DNA from: Winogradskyella sp. PC-19
GTDB taxonomy: Bacteria > Bacteroidota > Bacteroidia > Flavobacteriales > Flavobacteriaceae
Length of the DNA: 64,000 nt
Direction of reading: 5' to 3'
Assembly: GCF_002163855.1 (NCBI RefSeq)
Contig: NZ_CP019332.1
Location: forward strand, 2,335,145 to 2,399,144
Position 1 is the first letter of the stretch; the number at the start of each line of letters is the position of its first letter. The notes below the pieces were generated by a model. The model had not been told where the DNA came from. It worked only from the letters and a program-made list of their open reading frames with translations, and ran no database searches. Made by a program: the position numbers and the translations under genes. This document shows positions 26,502 through 35,140 of this stretch, one piece after another.

Positions 26502-27806
26502 TTATGCAGTTTGTAGTTGTTGGTTGTAGGTAGTTAATATTTCTGTTTCAAAACGTTTGTAAAATTCTGGATCAAAATTGGCTTCAGTAAGATTGTTCAT
26601 CACAAAGTCTACATCTTTTTCTTCACTTAACCAGCGGTCAAAAACGTCGTGACGCATTCGAATACCAAATGTATTGATGCCCAAAAATTTATTAGTGTTT
26701 TTGTCGAAGGCAACTGTTATACACTTAGTGTCGTCTTCGTGTTTCCAATGAAAATGCTTTTCGTTTTCTGGACGACCTCGTTCTCCAAAAACCCAACCAT
26801 AAGTTTGGTACTCTATATCCAGAAATTTTGCGGAGTTAAACCAATGTCCTGGCTTGTATTCGATACGATTACCACAAATAGTTTGGGCTAACGTTTCGCC
26901 CATCATACGTCCAGTATACCAAACTGCTTCGATTGGTCTTCGGTTACCAATAGCTTCATGCTGTTCTGCACAATCGCCAATAGCATACACGTCTTCAATA
27001 TTAGTTTCTAAAAATCGATTCACTTTTACACCACGACCAGTTTCAATCTCTGATTCTTTTATAAAATCAATATTAGGAGAAACACCAGCCGTTAGGCCTA
27101 CAACGCTGCATTCTAATTCCTCTCCGGTTTCTTCAATGATAACCGATTTTACTTTGCCATTTTCATCAGCTTTTATCTCTTTTAGATTGGTCGAAAGTCT
27201 TAAGTCAATATGATGATTTTTTATATGACGATTAATCATCTCACTTTCACCTGCAGGTAAAACGCCATTCCAAAAACTATTTTCTCGCACTAAAAAAGTT
27301 ACAGGTATACTTCTGGAATTTAGCATCTCTGCCAATTCAATCCCAATCAATCCGCCACCAACGATAACAGCTCTTTTACACGTTTCCTTATTTGGCGCAT
27401 ATTTTTCGAGATTATCCAAATCTTGTTTGTGATACATACCCATAACACCATCTAGGTCTTGACCTGGCCAACCAAATTTGTTTGGTTTACTTCCTGTAGC
27501 AATAACTAATTTGTCATATTCAAGAGTATCTCTATTTGCAAAAAGAAGTGTCTTAGATTTCGTTTCGACAGTTTTTACATATCCTTTTTTAAGTTCGATT
27601 CTGTTCTTCTCCCAAAACCAATTTCCATAGGGTTGTGTGTGTTCAAATTTCATATGGCCCATATAAATATACATGAGTGCTGTTCTTGAAAAAAAATAGT
27701 CTGTTTCTGCGGAAACTATAGTGATTCTCTTATCGGATAACTTTCTTATATGACGCGCAGTTGTTACGCCAGAAATTCCGTTGCCGATGATGACAATGTG
27801 TTCCAT
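26502..27806 (-). CDS. NAD(P)/FAD-dependent oxidoreductase
   Basis: A 434-residue two-dinucleotide-binding flavoprotein. The FAD Rossmann motif is IIGNGISGVTTA (about 6-17), the NAD(P) motif is VIVGGGLIGIELA near the middle, and the second FAD contact is VYAIGDCAE. A redox-active CxxC pair of the disulphide-reductase type is absent, so it resembles ferredoxin/rubredoxin reductase or nitrite-reductase-type NADH oxidases. It is the first gene of the minus-strand run and directly precedes the 4Fe-4S membrane protein, which suggests NAD(P)H oxidation feeding that protein. Confidence 0.85.
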   Translation of the reverse strand: MEHIVIIGNGISGVTTARHIRKLSDKRITIVSAETDYFFSRTALMYIYMGHMKFEHTQPYGNWFWEKNRIELKKGYVKTVETKSKTLLFANRDTLEYDKLVIATGSKPNKFGWPGQDLDGVMGMYHKQDLDNLEKYAPNKETCKRAVIVGGGLIGIELAEMLNSRSIPVTFLVRENSFWNGVLPAGESEMINRHIKNHHIDLRLSTNLKEIKADENGKVKSVIIEETGEELECSVVGLTAGVSPNIDFIKESEIETGRGVKVNRFLETNIEDVYAIGDCAEQHEAIGNRRPIEAVWYTGRMMGETLAQTICGNRIEYKPGHWFNSAKFLDIEYQTYGWVFGERGRPENEKHFHWKHEDDTKCITVAFDKNTNKFLGINTFGIRMRHDVFDRWLSEEKDVDFVMNNLTEANFDPEFYKRFETEILTTYNQQLQTA

Positions 27807-28018
27807 TTGATTTGTGATTATTGATTGTTAGTTAGTGCTAAGTCGCAATGAAAGATAATAACTTAATCTGTATCTATAATTTAGAAACACTTTAAATAGG
27901 AAAAAAGTGTAAGGAATAATTATTTAAAGAGACGTGAAAATTCTTTCAATAAAAATGTAAGTACACGTATTTATGGTCGACAGAAGTGGCGTTACAATAA
28001 CTAAGCAACTTAAAAATC

Positions 28019-28729
28019 ATGAAAACATATATTTTAATAATAATTGCCCTAATCGGGACAAATGTGCAAAGTCAAAGTCTAGATAAATTCTTTTCACAAG
28101 CAGACGCTTTTTTTAAAACTAATGTAAAAAATGGTAAGGTTGCATATGCCGAGATACATAAAAACCAGACAACTTTAGATGCTTTATTAGAAATTGCCCA
28201 AGATGTTTCAGTATCCAAAAATGATGCAAATAACTATCAAGCCTTTTGGATTAATGCCTACAATCTCTCAGTTATTAAAGGGGTTATTGATAATTATCCA
28301 ACAAAATCACCATTAGATGATGCTGATTTTTTTGACAAGACCACATATAGTTTAGCTGGTAAAAATATTACACTCAATGATATTGAACACAAGTTATTAC
28401 GACCAGTGTTTAAAGATCCGCGTTTTCATTTTGTATTGGTTTGTGGTGCGAACGGTTGTCCACCACTAATTAATAAAGCCTATTTGCCAGCAACTCTAGA
28501 TGCGCAACTAGAAGAACAAACAGTTAAGGCTATTAATGGAAGTTTCTTAAAAGTAAATATTAAGAAAAAGAGAGTCTCAGCTTCAAAAATTATGGAATGG
28601 TATAAAGAAGATTTTACCATGCATGGAAAAACAGAAATAGATTTTATCAATAAATACAGAACCGAAAAAATACCAGTAAAATCTAAGTTAAGCTACTTTG
28701 AATACAACTGGAATTTAAATAAACAATAA
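28019..28729 (+). CDS. DUF547 domain protein, exported
   Basis: A 236-residue protein with a signal peptide (YILIIIALIGTNVQSQ). The DUF547 core shows FWINAYNLSVIKGV, ITLNDIEHKLLRP and FHFVLVCGANGCPPL, ending with a SYFEYNWNLN tail. A second DUF547 gene lies at 32778-33671, where the tail reads KDYNWDLND. The family is common in marine bacteria near redox and arsenosugar genes; its activity is unknown to me. It is divergent from the flavoprotein at 27806 across 212 bp and precedes an outer-membrane barrel gene by 30 bp. Confidence 0.88.
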   Translation: MKTYILIIIALIGTNVQSQSLDKFFSQADAFFKTNVKNGKVAYAEIHKNQTTLDALLEIAQDVSVSKNDANNYQAFWINAYNLSVIKGVIDNYPTKSPLDDADFFDKTTYSLAGKNITLNDIEHKLLRPVFKDPRFHFVLVCGANGCPPLINKAYLPATLDAQLEEQTVKAINGSFLKVNIKKKRVSASKIMEWYKEDFTMHGKTEIDFINKYRTEKIPVKSKLSYFEYNWNLNKQ

Positions 28730-28759
28730 CAAACTCAAACACTAAATAACAGACCAAAA

Positions 28760-29650
28760 ATGAAAAAAATAATAGTATTTGCAATAGCATTAATCGTAAG
28801 TTTTACTGGATTCTCTCAAGAAGATGAGGAGCCGACAAAAAGTGTAATTCAAGAATATACACCATCAATTTTATTAAAAAAAGGGCAATGGGACATCAAG
28901 TGGTTTAATAACCTCTATACAGAAACAAAATCAACATTTAATGGTGTAGAGAGTGATATTGATAGAAATAATTTTTTTACTTCTAGTGTCGATATTTTCA
29001 CAGGAATTTCAAATAGTAACCGCGTTAATATTGGTTTGCTTTTAGAGTTTCGCTCAAACGCTATTAACGGAAGAGACGCTTTAGATGTATTCTCATTTGA
29101 TGGAGAACGCGGAACGGCACGTTCGGGATTTACCTCATTTGCGCCAGCAATAAAATTTAATCCAATAAAAAGTGTGTCAAATTTTACAATACAGACCGCT
29201 TTTCATATTCCATTAATTGATAACGAAACTGAAGATGGTGTGTTTTTAGACCAAGATGGCTTTATTTTTCAAAATAGATTTTTCTACGATTATAGTTTTC
29301 CAAGCGGTGACTGGCAATTATTTACTGAGTTAAATACTGAGTATAACTTTGGCGAGCAAGACAGTTTTGCTTACAATAGTTTACGTTTAACACCAGGTGT
29401 TTTCTTGAGCTATTTTCCAAGTTCTAAATTTACAGTCTTAGGATTTGTTCAGCATTTACAGTTGATTTCTTTCGGCGGAAACGATGCTGGTCAAAATGAT
29501 TTTAGCCAGGATGCTTCTATTTTAGGCGCTGGTGCAAAATATCAGCTTACAGATGAATTGAATGTAGAATTCCTGTATTCTAATTTTGTGAGAGGAAATG
29601 ATACAGGCTTAGGGCAAACTTTTAATATAGGTTTAAGAGCTTTATTCTAG
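28760..29650 (+). CDS. Outer-membrane beta-barrel protein, putative transporter
   Basis: A 296-residue protein with a signal peptide ending TGFSQ. The mature sequence alternates polar and hydrophobic residues in 10-14-residue strands, for example INIGLLLEF-like NIGLLLEF, FLSYFPSSKFTVLGFVQH and LNVEFLYSNFVRG. It ends with a Phe (GLRALF), which fits a small barrel of perhaps 12 strands. No TonB plug is present. The substrate is unknown. It lies 30 bp after the DUF547 gene and 34 bp before the GH113-like lipoprotein, so these are probably one transcript. Confidence 0.72.
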   Translation: MKKIIVFAIALIVSFTGFSQEDEEPTKSVIQEYTPSILLKKGQWDIKWFNNLYTETKSTFNGVESDIDRNNFFTSSVDIFTGISNSNRVNIGLLLEFRSNAINGRDALDVFSFDGERGTARSGFTSFAPAIKFNPIKSVSNFTIQTAFHIPLIDNETEDGVFLDQDGFIFQNRFFYDYSFPSGDWQLFTELNTEYNFGEQDSFAYNSLRLTPGVFLSYFPSSKFTVLGFVQHLQLISFGGNDAGQNDFSQDASILGAGAKYQLTDELNVEFLYSNFVRGNDTGLGQTFNIGLRALF

Positions 29651-29684
29651 AAATCATTTTATTTTAGGAGCTTAAATCTATATT

Positions 29685-30695
29685 ATGATTAGAGTTAGGC
29701 TCCTAATTTGTTTTCTTTTTTCAATTTTACTCTCATCTTGTTCAGGCCAAAATGAAAAGGTAAATGGTGTCAGTTTTGTCGCTTACGGAAACCCAGTTGA
29801 TGAGACGCATACAGAGCCTGTTGTTTCTAAAATCAATGCTAATTTTGCGGCTGTGATGCCGTTTGGATTTATAAGAGATATAAGTAACCCAGAAATAATT
29901 CATAACACCGATAGACAGTGGTTTGGAGAAACTAGAGCTGGTGCAAAGCAATATTCTGAAGAATTAAGAAAGCAGAATATCAAAATAATGGTTAAGCCAC
30001 ATATTTGGATACGTCGTGGCGAGTTTACTGGGTTTTTGGATATGAAGTCTGAAGAAGACTGGAAAAAACTTGAAGAAACCTATACCAGTTTTATTCTTGA
30101 ATATGCTGATTTAGCTCAAGAAATCAATGCTGAAATTTTCTGTATTGGTACAGAACTTGAAAATTTTGTAGCTAAACGACCAAAGTATTGGGACGTTTTA
30201 ATCAATAAAATTAAATTAGAATATAAAGGAAAACTAACCTACGCCGCTAATTGGGACGAGTATAAACATACACCATTTTGGAGTAAATTGGATTATATTG
30301 GTATTGATGCTTATTTTCCTGTAAGTGATGAGCAAACACCAACTTTTGAAACAAGTATGAAAGGTTGGAATAATCATAAGCCACAGATAAAAGCATTATC
30401 TGAACAAAACCAGAAGTCCGTTTTGTTTACAGAATATGGTTATCGAAGTGTAGATTATGCTGGCAAAAAACCATGGGTTTATGACCGTAGTATGACGGTA
30501 GTAAACATGGAAGCACAAGTTAACACTAGCAAAGCTTTGTACGAAACCTTTTGGAAAGAAGACTGGTTTGCAGGCGGATTTTTATGGAAATGGTTTATCG
30601 ATTATGATAAAAGCGGTGGTAAGGATGACAATCAATTTACACCACAAAATAAGCCAGTTGAAAAGGTTATAAAAAATTATTATTCGGCATATTAG
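29685..30695 (+). CDS. Glycoside hydrolase family 113-like lipoprotein
   Basis: A 336-residue lipoprotein (LLSSCSGQ, Cys19) with a TIM-barrel glycosidase domain. Two glutamates occupy the clan GH-A positions: Glu157 in FCIGTELENF as the acid/base and Glu250 in FTEYGYRS as the nucleophile. WDYIGIDAYFPV-like DYIGIDAYFPVS and the YAANWDEY stretch match GH113-type beta-mannanases. It is anchored to a membrane and could trim mannan-like or host glycans. There is no SusCD pair nearby, so it is not in a classical polysaccharide utilisation locus. Confidence 0.78.
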   Translation: MIRVRLLICFLFSILLSSCSGQNEKVNGVSFVAYGNPVDETHTEPVVSKINANFAAVMPFGFIRDISNPEIIHNTDRQWFGETRAGAKQYSEELRKQNIKIMVKPHIWIRRGEFTGFLDMKSEEDWKKLEETYTSFILEYADLAQEINAEIFCIGTELENFVAKRPKYWDVLINKIKLEYKGKLTYAANWDEYKHTPFWSKLDYIGIDAYFPVSDEQTPTFETSMKGWNNHKPQIKALSEQNQKSVLFTEYGYRSVDYAGKKPWVYDRSMTVVNMEAQVNTSKALYETFWKEDWFAGGFLWKWFIDYDKSGGKDDNQFTPQNKPVEKVIKNYYSAY

Positions 30696-30754
30696 AATAA
30701 ATCATCGTAAGGAATTTCTATATTTTGTGACCAATGGTTTAACAAACCATATCA

Positions 30755-32011
30755 ATGAAATATTTTACACTATTATTCTGTTTTTTTGTCTCTATATCTA
30801 GTGCTCAAAAAATTGTAGATGTCAAAGTACAAGGCAATAAAAAGCTTAAATCTTCATTTGTAAAAAAGATAGCTTTGGTCAAAGCAGGTACAGTTTTAGA
30901 CTCTACGCAACTCGAAGAAGATATAAAACTACTCAAAAGGTTACCTTCAATAGCACATGCATATTACCAAGTATTTCCAGCTAATAAGCCTAATGAATAC
31001 AATGTGTTTTATAACATCGAAGAGAATTTTACTATAATTCCTTCTGCCAATGTTTATACAACTAATGACGATGAGTTTGCCTATCGTTTGGGCTTGTATG
31101 AGTTTAATTTATTTGGTCAAAACATGACTTTTGGAGGGTTTTATCAAAAAGATATTTATGATTCTTATGCTATAAACTTTAGAGCTCCATTTTTGTTTAA
31201 TAGAAAATTGGGTTTAGCTATTAATTATCAAGATTTAACAACGCAAGAACCTGTTTTTTTTGATGGTACGACTGCAGATTACAAATACAATAATGAATCT
31301 ATAGAAGTTTTGGGTTTGTTTCAGCTTGATTTCACAAATCGTTTTGAGTTAGGATTAAATTACTTTACGGAAGATTATGAGTACCAATCTGGTGCAACCA
31401 ACCCTAATGTTCCGCAAGATTTGAGAGTTAAAAAGTTATTGTATAAGCTTATTTATGAGTATAACAATCTTAATTATGATTATCAATATATAGAAGGTTT
31501 TAGAAGCATTTTTAATTTTCAATATGTGACATCAACTGATACGGCTCAGTTACCAGATTTTTTAATTGGATGGAATGATTTTCAGTACTTTAAACGGTTT
31601 GGTAAAAAAGGCAATTGGGCAAGTCGATTGAGATTAGGATTATCTACAAACAACGATACACCTTTTGCACCTTTTGCAGTAGATAATAATTTGAATATTC
31701 GAGGTGTTGGAAATTTGATTGACCGTGGAACAGGTGCCATTGTTCTTAATACAGAGTATAGATATACATTATACGAAAAAGGTTGGTTTGCATTACAAGG
31801 AAATGCTTTTATAGATGCTGGGAGTTGGCAAAATCCAGGAGGTGATTTGGGCGATTTTGTAGATTCTGATAACTTAAGAATTTATCCAGGCGTTGGATTA
31901 CGCTTTATTCATAAAAAAATCTTTAATGCTATTTTTAGAATTGATTATGGTTACGGTATAACACCAAACGCTACTAACGGGTTTGTGTTTGGGATTGGAC
32001 AGTATTTTTAA
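30755..32011 (+). CDS. POTRA-BamA/TamA-like outer-membrane protein
   Basis: A 418-residue protein with a short signal peptide (LLFCFFVSISSAQ), one POTRA-like domain (about 20-95: KIVDVKVQGNKKLKSSFVKK) and a 16-strand-like surface-antigen barrel. The region NLNIRGVGNLIDRGTGAIVLNTEYR resembles the conserved barrel loop of the Omp85 family, and the protein ends in Phe (GIGQYF). With one POTRA it is shorter than BamA. It may act as an accessory insertase or in lipid transport. Its final 4 bp overlap the convergent glycosyltransferase gene. Confidence 0.8.
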   Translation: MKYFTLLFCFFVSISSAQKIVDVKVQGNKKLKSSFVKKIALVKAGTVLDSTQLEEDIKLLKRLPSIAHAYYQVFPANKPNEYNVFYNIEENFTIIPSANVYTTNDDEFAYRLGLYEFNLFGQNMTFGGFYQKDIYDSYAINFRAPFLFNRKLGLAINYQDLTTQEPVFFDGTTADYKYNNESIEVLGLFQLDFTNRFELGLNYFTEDYEYQSGATNPNVPQDLRVKKLLYKLIYEYNNLNYDYQYIEGFRSIFNFQYVTSTDTAQLPDFLIGWNDFQYFKRFGKKGNWASRLRLGLSTNNDTPFAPFAVDNNLNIRGVGNLIDRGTGAIVLNTEYRYTLYEKGWFALQGNAFIDAGSWQNPGGDLGDFVDSDNLRIYPGVGLRFIHKKIFNAIFRIDYGYGITPNATNGFVFGIGQYF

Positions 32012-32697
32012 ACTATATACTTCTTGTAATAATTATACAAGTCATTAGCAGATGCCCCAAACCATTTCTTGACATAAATTGTCCAAAAGTGATATTGTAA
32101 CTTCCATACGCCATTTTTTTCGTAAAGTCTTGCTGAAGTTCTTATCGTTTCTTTAATAACTACAAACTCCTTACGTTTATAAAGTTCGTTAATAAGAATG
32201 TTATCTTCATAAATGGTATAAGTTTCGTCAAAACCACCAATATCTTCAAACAAAGCTTTAGTGATAAATTGGCTTTGGTCACCACCACGACAAGCACGCC
32301 AACTAAATTGTGTTAGCCAACTCGCTAATCGTAACCACCAATGATTACTATCAAATTGAAGTCTAAAACAGCCAGCGTTATTTCCTTTTTTGACTTCACC
32401 TATAATATGTTGGTCGTAATTTAAAGGCGGAAATGAATCGGCATGTAAAAAGTATAAGATATTTCCTGTAGCGGCATTAGCACCTCTATTCATCTGTTTT
32501 GCGCGACCTTTTTCTGAGGTTAGTAACTTTATTTTTAGGTCTAGATTTTGAATAATCTCTGGAGTGCCATCAACGCTTCCACCATCGACAACTATAATCT
32601 CATTGATATTTTTTAGGTCCGCACAATCCACTAAATGAAACAATAACTCTTCGATTGTTTCGGCTTCATTTAAAACAGGAATAATTATGCTAATCAT
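32008..32697 (-). CDS. TIGR04283-type arsenosugar-associated glycosyltransferase
   Basis: A 229-residue GT2 enzyme. It starts MISIIIPVLNEAETIEELL, has the VVDGGSVDGT motif, then ILYFLHADSFPP and a RACRGGDQSQFI segment, which together match the TIGR04283 group found with arsenosugar genes. It lies 2.4 kb from arsM on the same strand but is separated by hydroxylase and DUF547 genes and by a plus-strand gene. The function is inferred from family naming: possibly sugar transfer in arsenosugar or arsenolipid assembly. The upstream gap holds a dispersed repeat. Confidence 0.82.
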   Translation of the reverse strand: MISIIIPVLNEAETIEELLFHLVDCADLKNINEIIVVDGGSVDGTPEIIQNLDLKIKLLTSEKGRAKQMNRGANAATGNILYFLHADSFPPLNYDQHIIGEVKKGNNAGCFRLQFDSNHWWLRLASWLTQFSWRACRGGDQSQFITKALFEDIGGFDETYTIYEDNILINELYKRKEFVVIKETIRTSARLYEKNGVWKLQYHFWTIYVKKWFGASANDLYNYYKKYIV

Positions 32698-32707
32698 AAG
32701 GGTTTAT

Positions 32708-32772
32708 CTGTTATGCTGAATTTATTTCAACATCTTAAAAAAGAGATTCTTCACTTTGTTCAGAATGACAAT
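32708..32772. repeat. Dispersed flavobacterial palindromic repeat
   Basis: The sequence runs from TTATGCTGAATTTATTTCA (32711-32729) to GATTCTTCACTTTGTTCAG and AATGACA near 32771. It is a variant of the ATGCTGAA...TTCAGAATGACA repeats that I recognise from many Bacteroidota intergenic regions. It fills the gap between the glycosyltransferase and DUF547 genes. Confidence 0.6.
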
Positions 32773-32777
32773 TATTT

Positions 32778-33671
32778 TTAATCGTTTAAATCCCAATTGT
32801 AATCTTTAAAAGACTTTTTCGCTTTTGATGAAATTTCGACTTCAGTATATTTATTTAAGAAATCTATCAAACTACCATCGGTTTTGAAATCTTTTGCAAA
32901 CCATTTAAATATTTTTGACAACCTAAGGTTGTTTTGAGAAATCTCATTTCTGTCTGAATCAGCTAAGAAATCTTTTGTAGCTTCGGTTAATTGCGCTTCT
33001 AAATTTGAAGCTGTAAAAGCTTTATTTTGGAGTTTTGGACAAGAAAAGGATGCGCAAACTATTGCAAAATGAATTCGCGGCTCGTCCATTTTACGAAGAA
33101 TTTGATGCTCAATATCATTGAGATTTAGCCATTTCTCACCAAATTTCCATAGTCGTTGGTCCCAAGGTTTATCAATATCTTTTATACTTTTTATTGGATA
33201 ATTTCTGAGAATTAAATCTATGGTTAATGCGTTGTAAGCGTTAATCCAATAGGCAAGTTTTTGTTCTTTTGAAGCGTTATTATTGGGTAAGCTGTCTTGT
33301 AAAAACTTAATATAATATTGAAGACCTTTAAAGTCTTTCCTAAAACTCTCATAATTGACATTACCATTATCGGATACATTTTTTTGTAAGAAGTTTGTCC
33401 AGAAATCATCAAGGCTATCAAAAGTATGTTTGGTTAAATCTTGATGAAACCCCAATGAGTCAGGTTTAATTATCTGATTAGGATTATAATTGTCAGGTAT
33501 ATCAATTATTTCTTCGGTTTCATAAGGTGCCTCAGGTATAATCTCAACTTCGGATTTTTCAACCACATCTTTCTCAACTTTTTCAGTAGGCTTAGAACTT
33601 TCTATAACTTTTTTGCTACTTCCACATGCAGTAACTAAAACTAGAAGTATAAAGAGTGTTATTTGTTTCAT
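32778..33671 (-). CDS. DUF547 domain lipoprotein
   Basis: A 297-residue lipoprotein (VLVTACGSS, Cys16). About 70 residues of Glu/Lys/Pro-rich linker follow, then a DUF547 domain with AYWINAYNALTIDLI, LNLNDIEHQILRK and IHFAIVCASFSCPKL. It is a paralogue of the gene at 28019, longer because of the linker. Its start overlaps the hydroxylase stop by 4 bp, so the two are coupled. Context (hydroxylase, arsenosugar-type glycosyltransferase) hints at a membrane-lipid or arsenolipid role, which is only inference. Confidence 0.86.
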   Translation of the reverse strand: MKQITLFILLVLVTACGSSKKVIESSKPTEKVEKDVVEKSEVEIIPEAPYETEEIIDIPDNYNPNQIIKPDSLGFHQDLTKHTFDSLDDFWTNFLQKNVSDNGNVNYESFRKDFKGLQYYIKFLQDSLPNNNASKEQKLAYWINAYNALTIDLILRNYPIKSIKDIDKPWDQRLWKFGEKWLNLNDIEHQILRKMDEPRIHFAIVCASFSCPKLQNKAFTASNLEAQLTEATKDFLADSDRNEISQNNLRLSKIFKWFAKDFKTDGSLIDFLNKYTEVEISSKAKKSFKDYNWDLND

Positions 33672-34552
33672 TTTTTCTTTAAAGGATACAATTCTTGAGT
33701 TAAAAAATCTTTTGGAAAATTTTCATCTCCGCTAAAACCCAATTCAATATCACGACCATTATGTGGTACGTAATTGGTTTTAAAAAGATAATCCCAAATA
33801 CTCAAGGTTAGTCCATAATTAACACCATAACTTACATGTTTTGGTAATTCTTTAGCATGATGCCATATGTGCATTTTCGGATTATTGAATATGTATTTTA
33901 GTATTCCATAATCCCAGCCTAAGTTTGCATGGTTTAAGTGGCCAATTGCAATACTAAAGAAATAAACAATCGCTACATCCTGAGCATCAAACCCTCCAAT
34001 AATCGCAAGCGGAATGTATAATAGCGATTTGTAAACTACTGGTTCCATCCAATGGTAACGTAAATGAGCGGCAAACCCCATTTCTTTTACAGAGTGATGT
34101 ACTTTATGAAAATTCCATAAAAAAGGTATGCGATGAAGTAGACGATGTGTATTCCATTGTACAAAATCTGATACTAAGAAAAATACGAGTAAACCTAACC
34201 ATTTTGGCAAATTATCAACATCAAATAATTGAAGGCTTCCTATGCTAATCCCAATACTTTTTAAGACGTCATTAAAAAATTCTGAAACCGTATTTGATAA
34301 CGCAATAAGAATTATAAGATTAAGAATAAAGAAGTTAAAGAACATATAAAATGTATCTAGCCAGAAATCCTTTCGAAAAATAGCTTGTCGTTTACGCCAA
34401 GGAAAAGCGATTTCTAATAGCCAAACTGCAATAGAAATAATGATTAATCCATAGAAAAAGTTATCCCAGTGATTGAGGTCTATTAATTCATATTTTAAAT
34501 AATTCCAATAATTAGAATATGAATTTTTAAAAATGTCTAAATACTTTTCCAT
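33668..34552 (-). CDS. Sterol desaturase/fatty acid hydroxylase family protein
   Basis: A 294-residue membrane di-iron enzyme with four or five helices and the histidine boxes HRLLH (136-140), HKVHH (149-153) and HIWHH near 230. This matches the fatty acid hydroxylase/sterol desaturase superfamily, which uses oxygen to hydroxylate or desaturate lipid chains. It lies between the DUF962 gene (divergent) and a DUF547 lipoprotein (overlapping by 4 bp). The substrate is unknown. The histidine pattern is complete, so it should be active. Confidence 0.88.
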   Translation of the reverse strand: MEKYLDIFKNSYSNYWNYLKYELIDLNHWDNFFYGLIIISIAVWLLEIAFPWRKRQAIFRKDFWLDTFYMFFNFFILNLIILIALSNTVSEFFNDVLKSIGISIGSLQLFDVDNLPKWLGLLVFFLVSDFVQWNTHRLLHRIPFLWNFHKVHHSVKEMGFAAHLRYHWMEPVVYKSLLYIPLAIIGGFDAQDVAIVYFFSIAIGHLNHANLGWDYGILKYIFNNPKMHIWHHAKELPKHVSYGVNYGLTLSIWDYLFKTNYVPHNGRDIELGFSGDENFPKDFLTQELYPLKKK

Positions 34553-34603
34553 TTAAGACTATTGTCGAAATTACTTAGTAAAAATAACACATTTAAATAG
34601 TAT

Positions 34604-34613
34604 TACTATCTTG
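34604..34613 (+). promoter_or_regulatory. Promoter-like TACTATCTTG box
   Basis: TACTATCTTG lies 26 bp before the DUF962 start. The identical 10-mer lies 24 bp before the AhpD-like gene on the other strand (40266-40275). It resembles the Bacteroidota -7 box TAnnTTTG with one base missing. Confidence 0.3.
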
Positions 34614-34639
34614 TAATCCTTAATTAAAGCGATTATAAA

Positions 34640-35125
34640 ATGCGAAAAACAGATAGCCTTTTATCTGAATATGGCGAGAGTCACCAAACAACTTTTAATA
34701 AGCGTGTTCATTACATTTGTGTTCCTGCTATTTTTCTAAGTCTAATAGGTTTGTTGGCTTGTATACCAACTGGAGGGTTTTTGGTGGATCAAACACCAAC
34801 TTGGATTGAACCTTATTTACATTTTGGAACTGTGGTAATTATTTTGGGGCTATTGTATTATTTACGTTTATCGTTCACGCTTTTTATAGGTATGTTATTA
34901 TTTTCAGCATTGGTTTTGTACATTATACACATTATAGAATATTCTGAGATTGCACCTCTTTGGGCCATTATGGTTGGTATTTTTGTTATAGCATGGATAG
35001 TTCAATTTGTTGGTCATAATCATGAAGGTAAAAAACCTTCGTTTTTAAAGGATGTCCAATTTTTGATGATTGGTCCGGCTTGGACTATGAGTCATTTATT
35101 TGAGGCAATAGGTGTAAAATTTTAA
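34640..35125 (+). CDS. DUF962/Mpo1-like membrane protein
   Basis: A 161-residue protein with four hydrophobic helices. The family signature is clear: YGESHQTTFNKRVHYICVPAI at the N-terminus, IVQFVGHNHEGKKPSF late in the sequence, and FLIGPAW-like FLMIGPAWTMSHL at the end. The yeast homologue Mpo1 is an iron-dependent dioxygenase acting on 2-hydroxy fatty acids. The conserved histidines (H17, H25 and the GHNHE pair) are present. A divergent fatty-acid-hydroxylase-type gene next door makes a joint role in hydroxy-fatty-acid turnover plausible, though unproven. Confidence 0.85.
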   Translation: MRKTDSLLSEYGESHQTTFNKRVHYICVPAIFLSLIGLLACIPTGGFLVDQTPTWIEPYLHFGTVVIILGLLYYLRLSFTLFIGMLLFSALVLYIIHIIEYSEIAPLWAIMVGIFVIAWIVQFVGHNHEGKKPSFLKDVQFLMIGPAWTMSHLFEAIGVKF

Positions 35126-35140
35126 ATAATATAAAATAGT

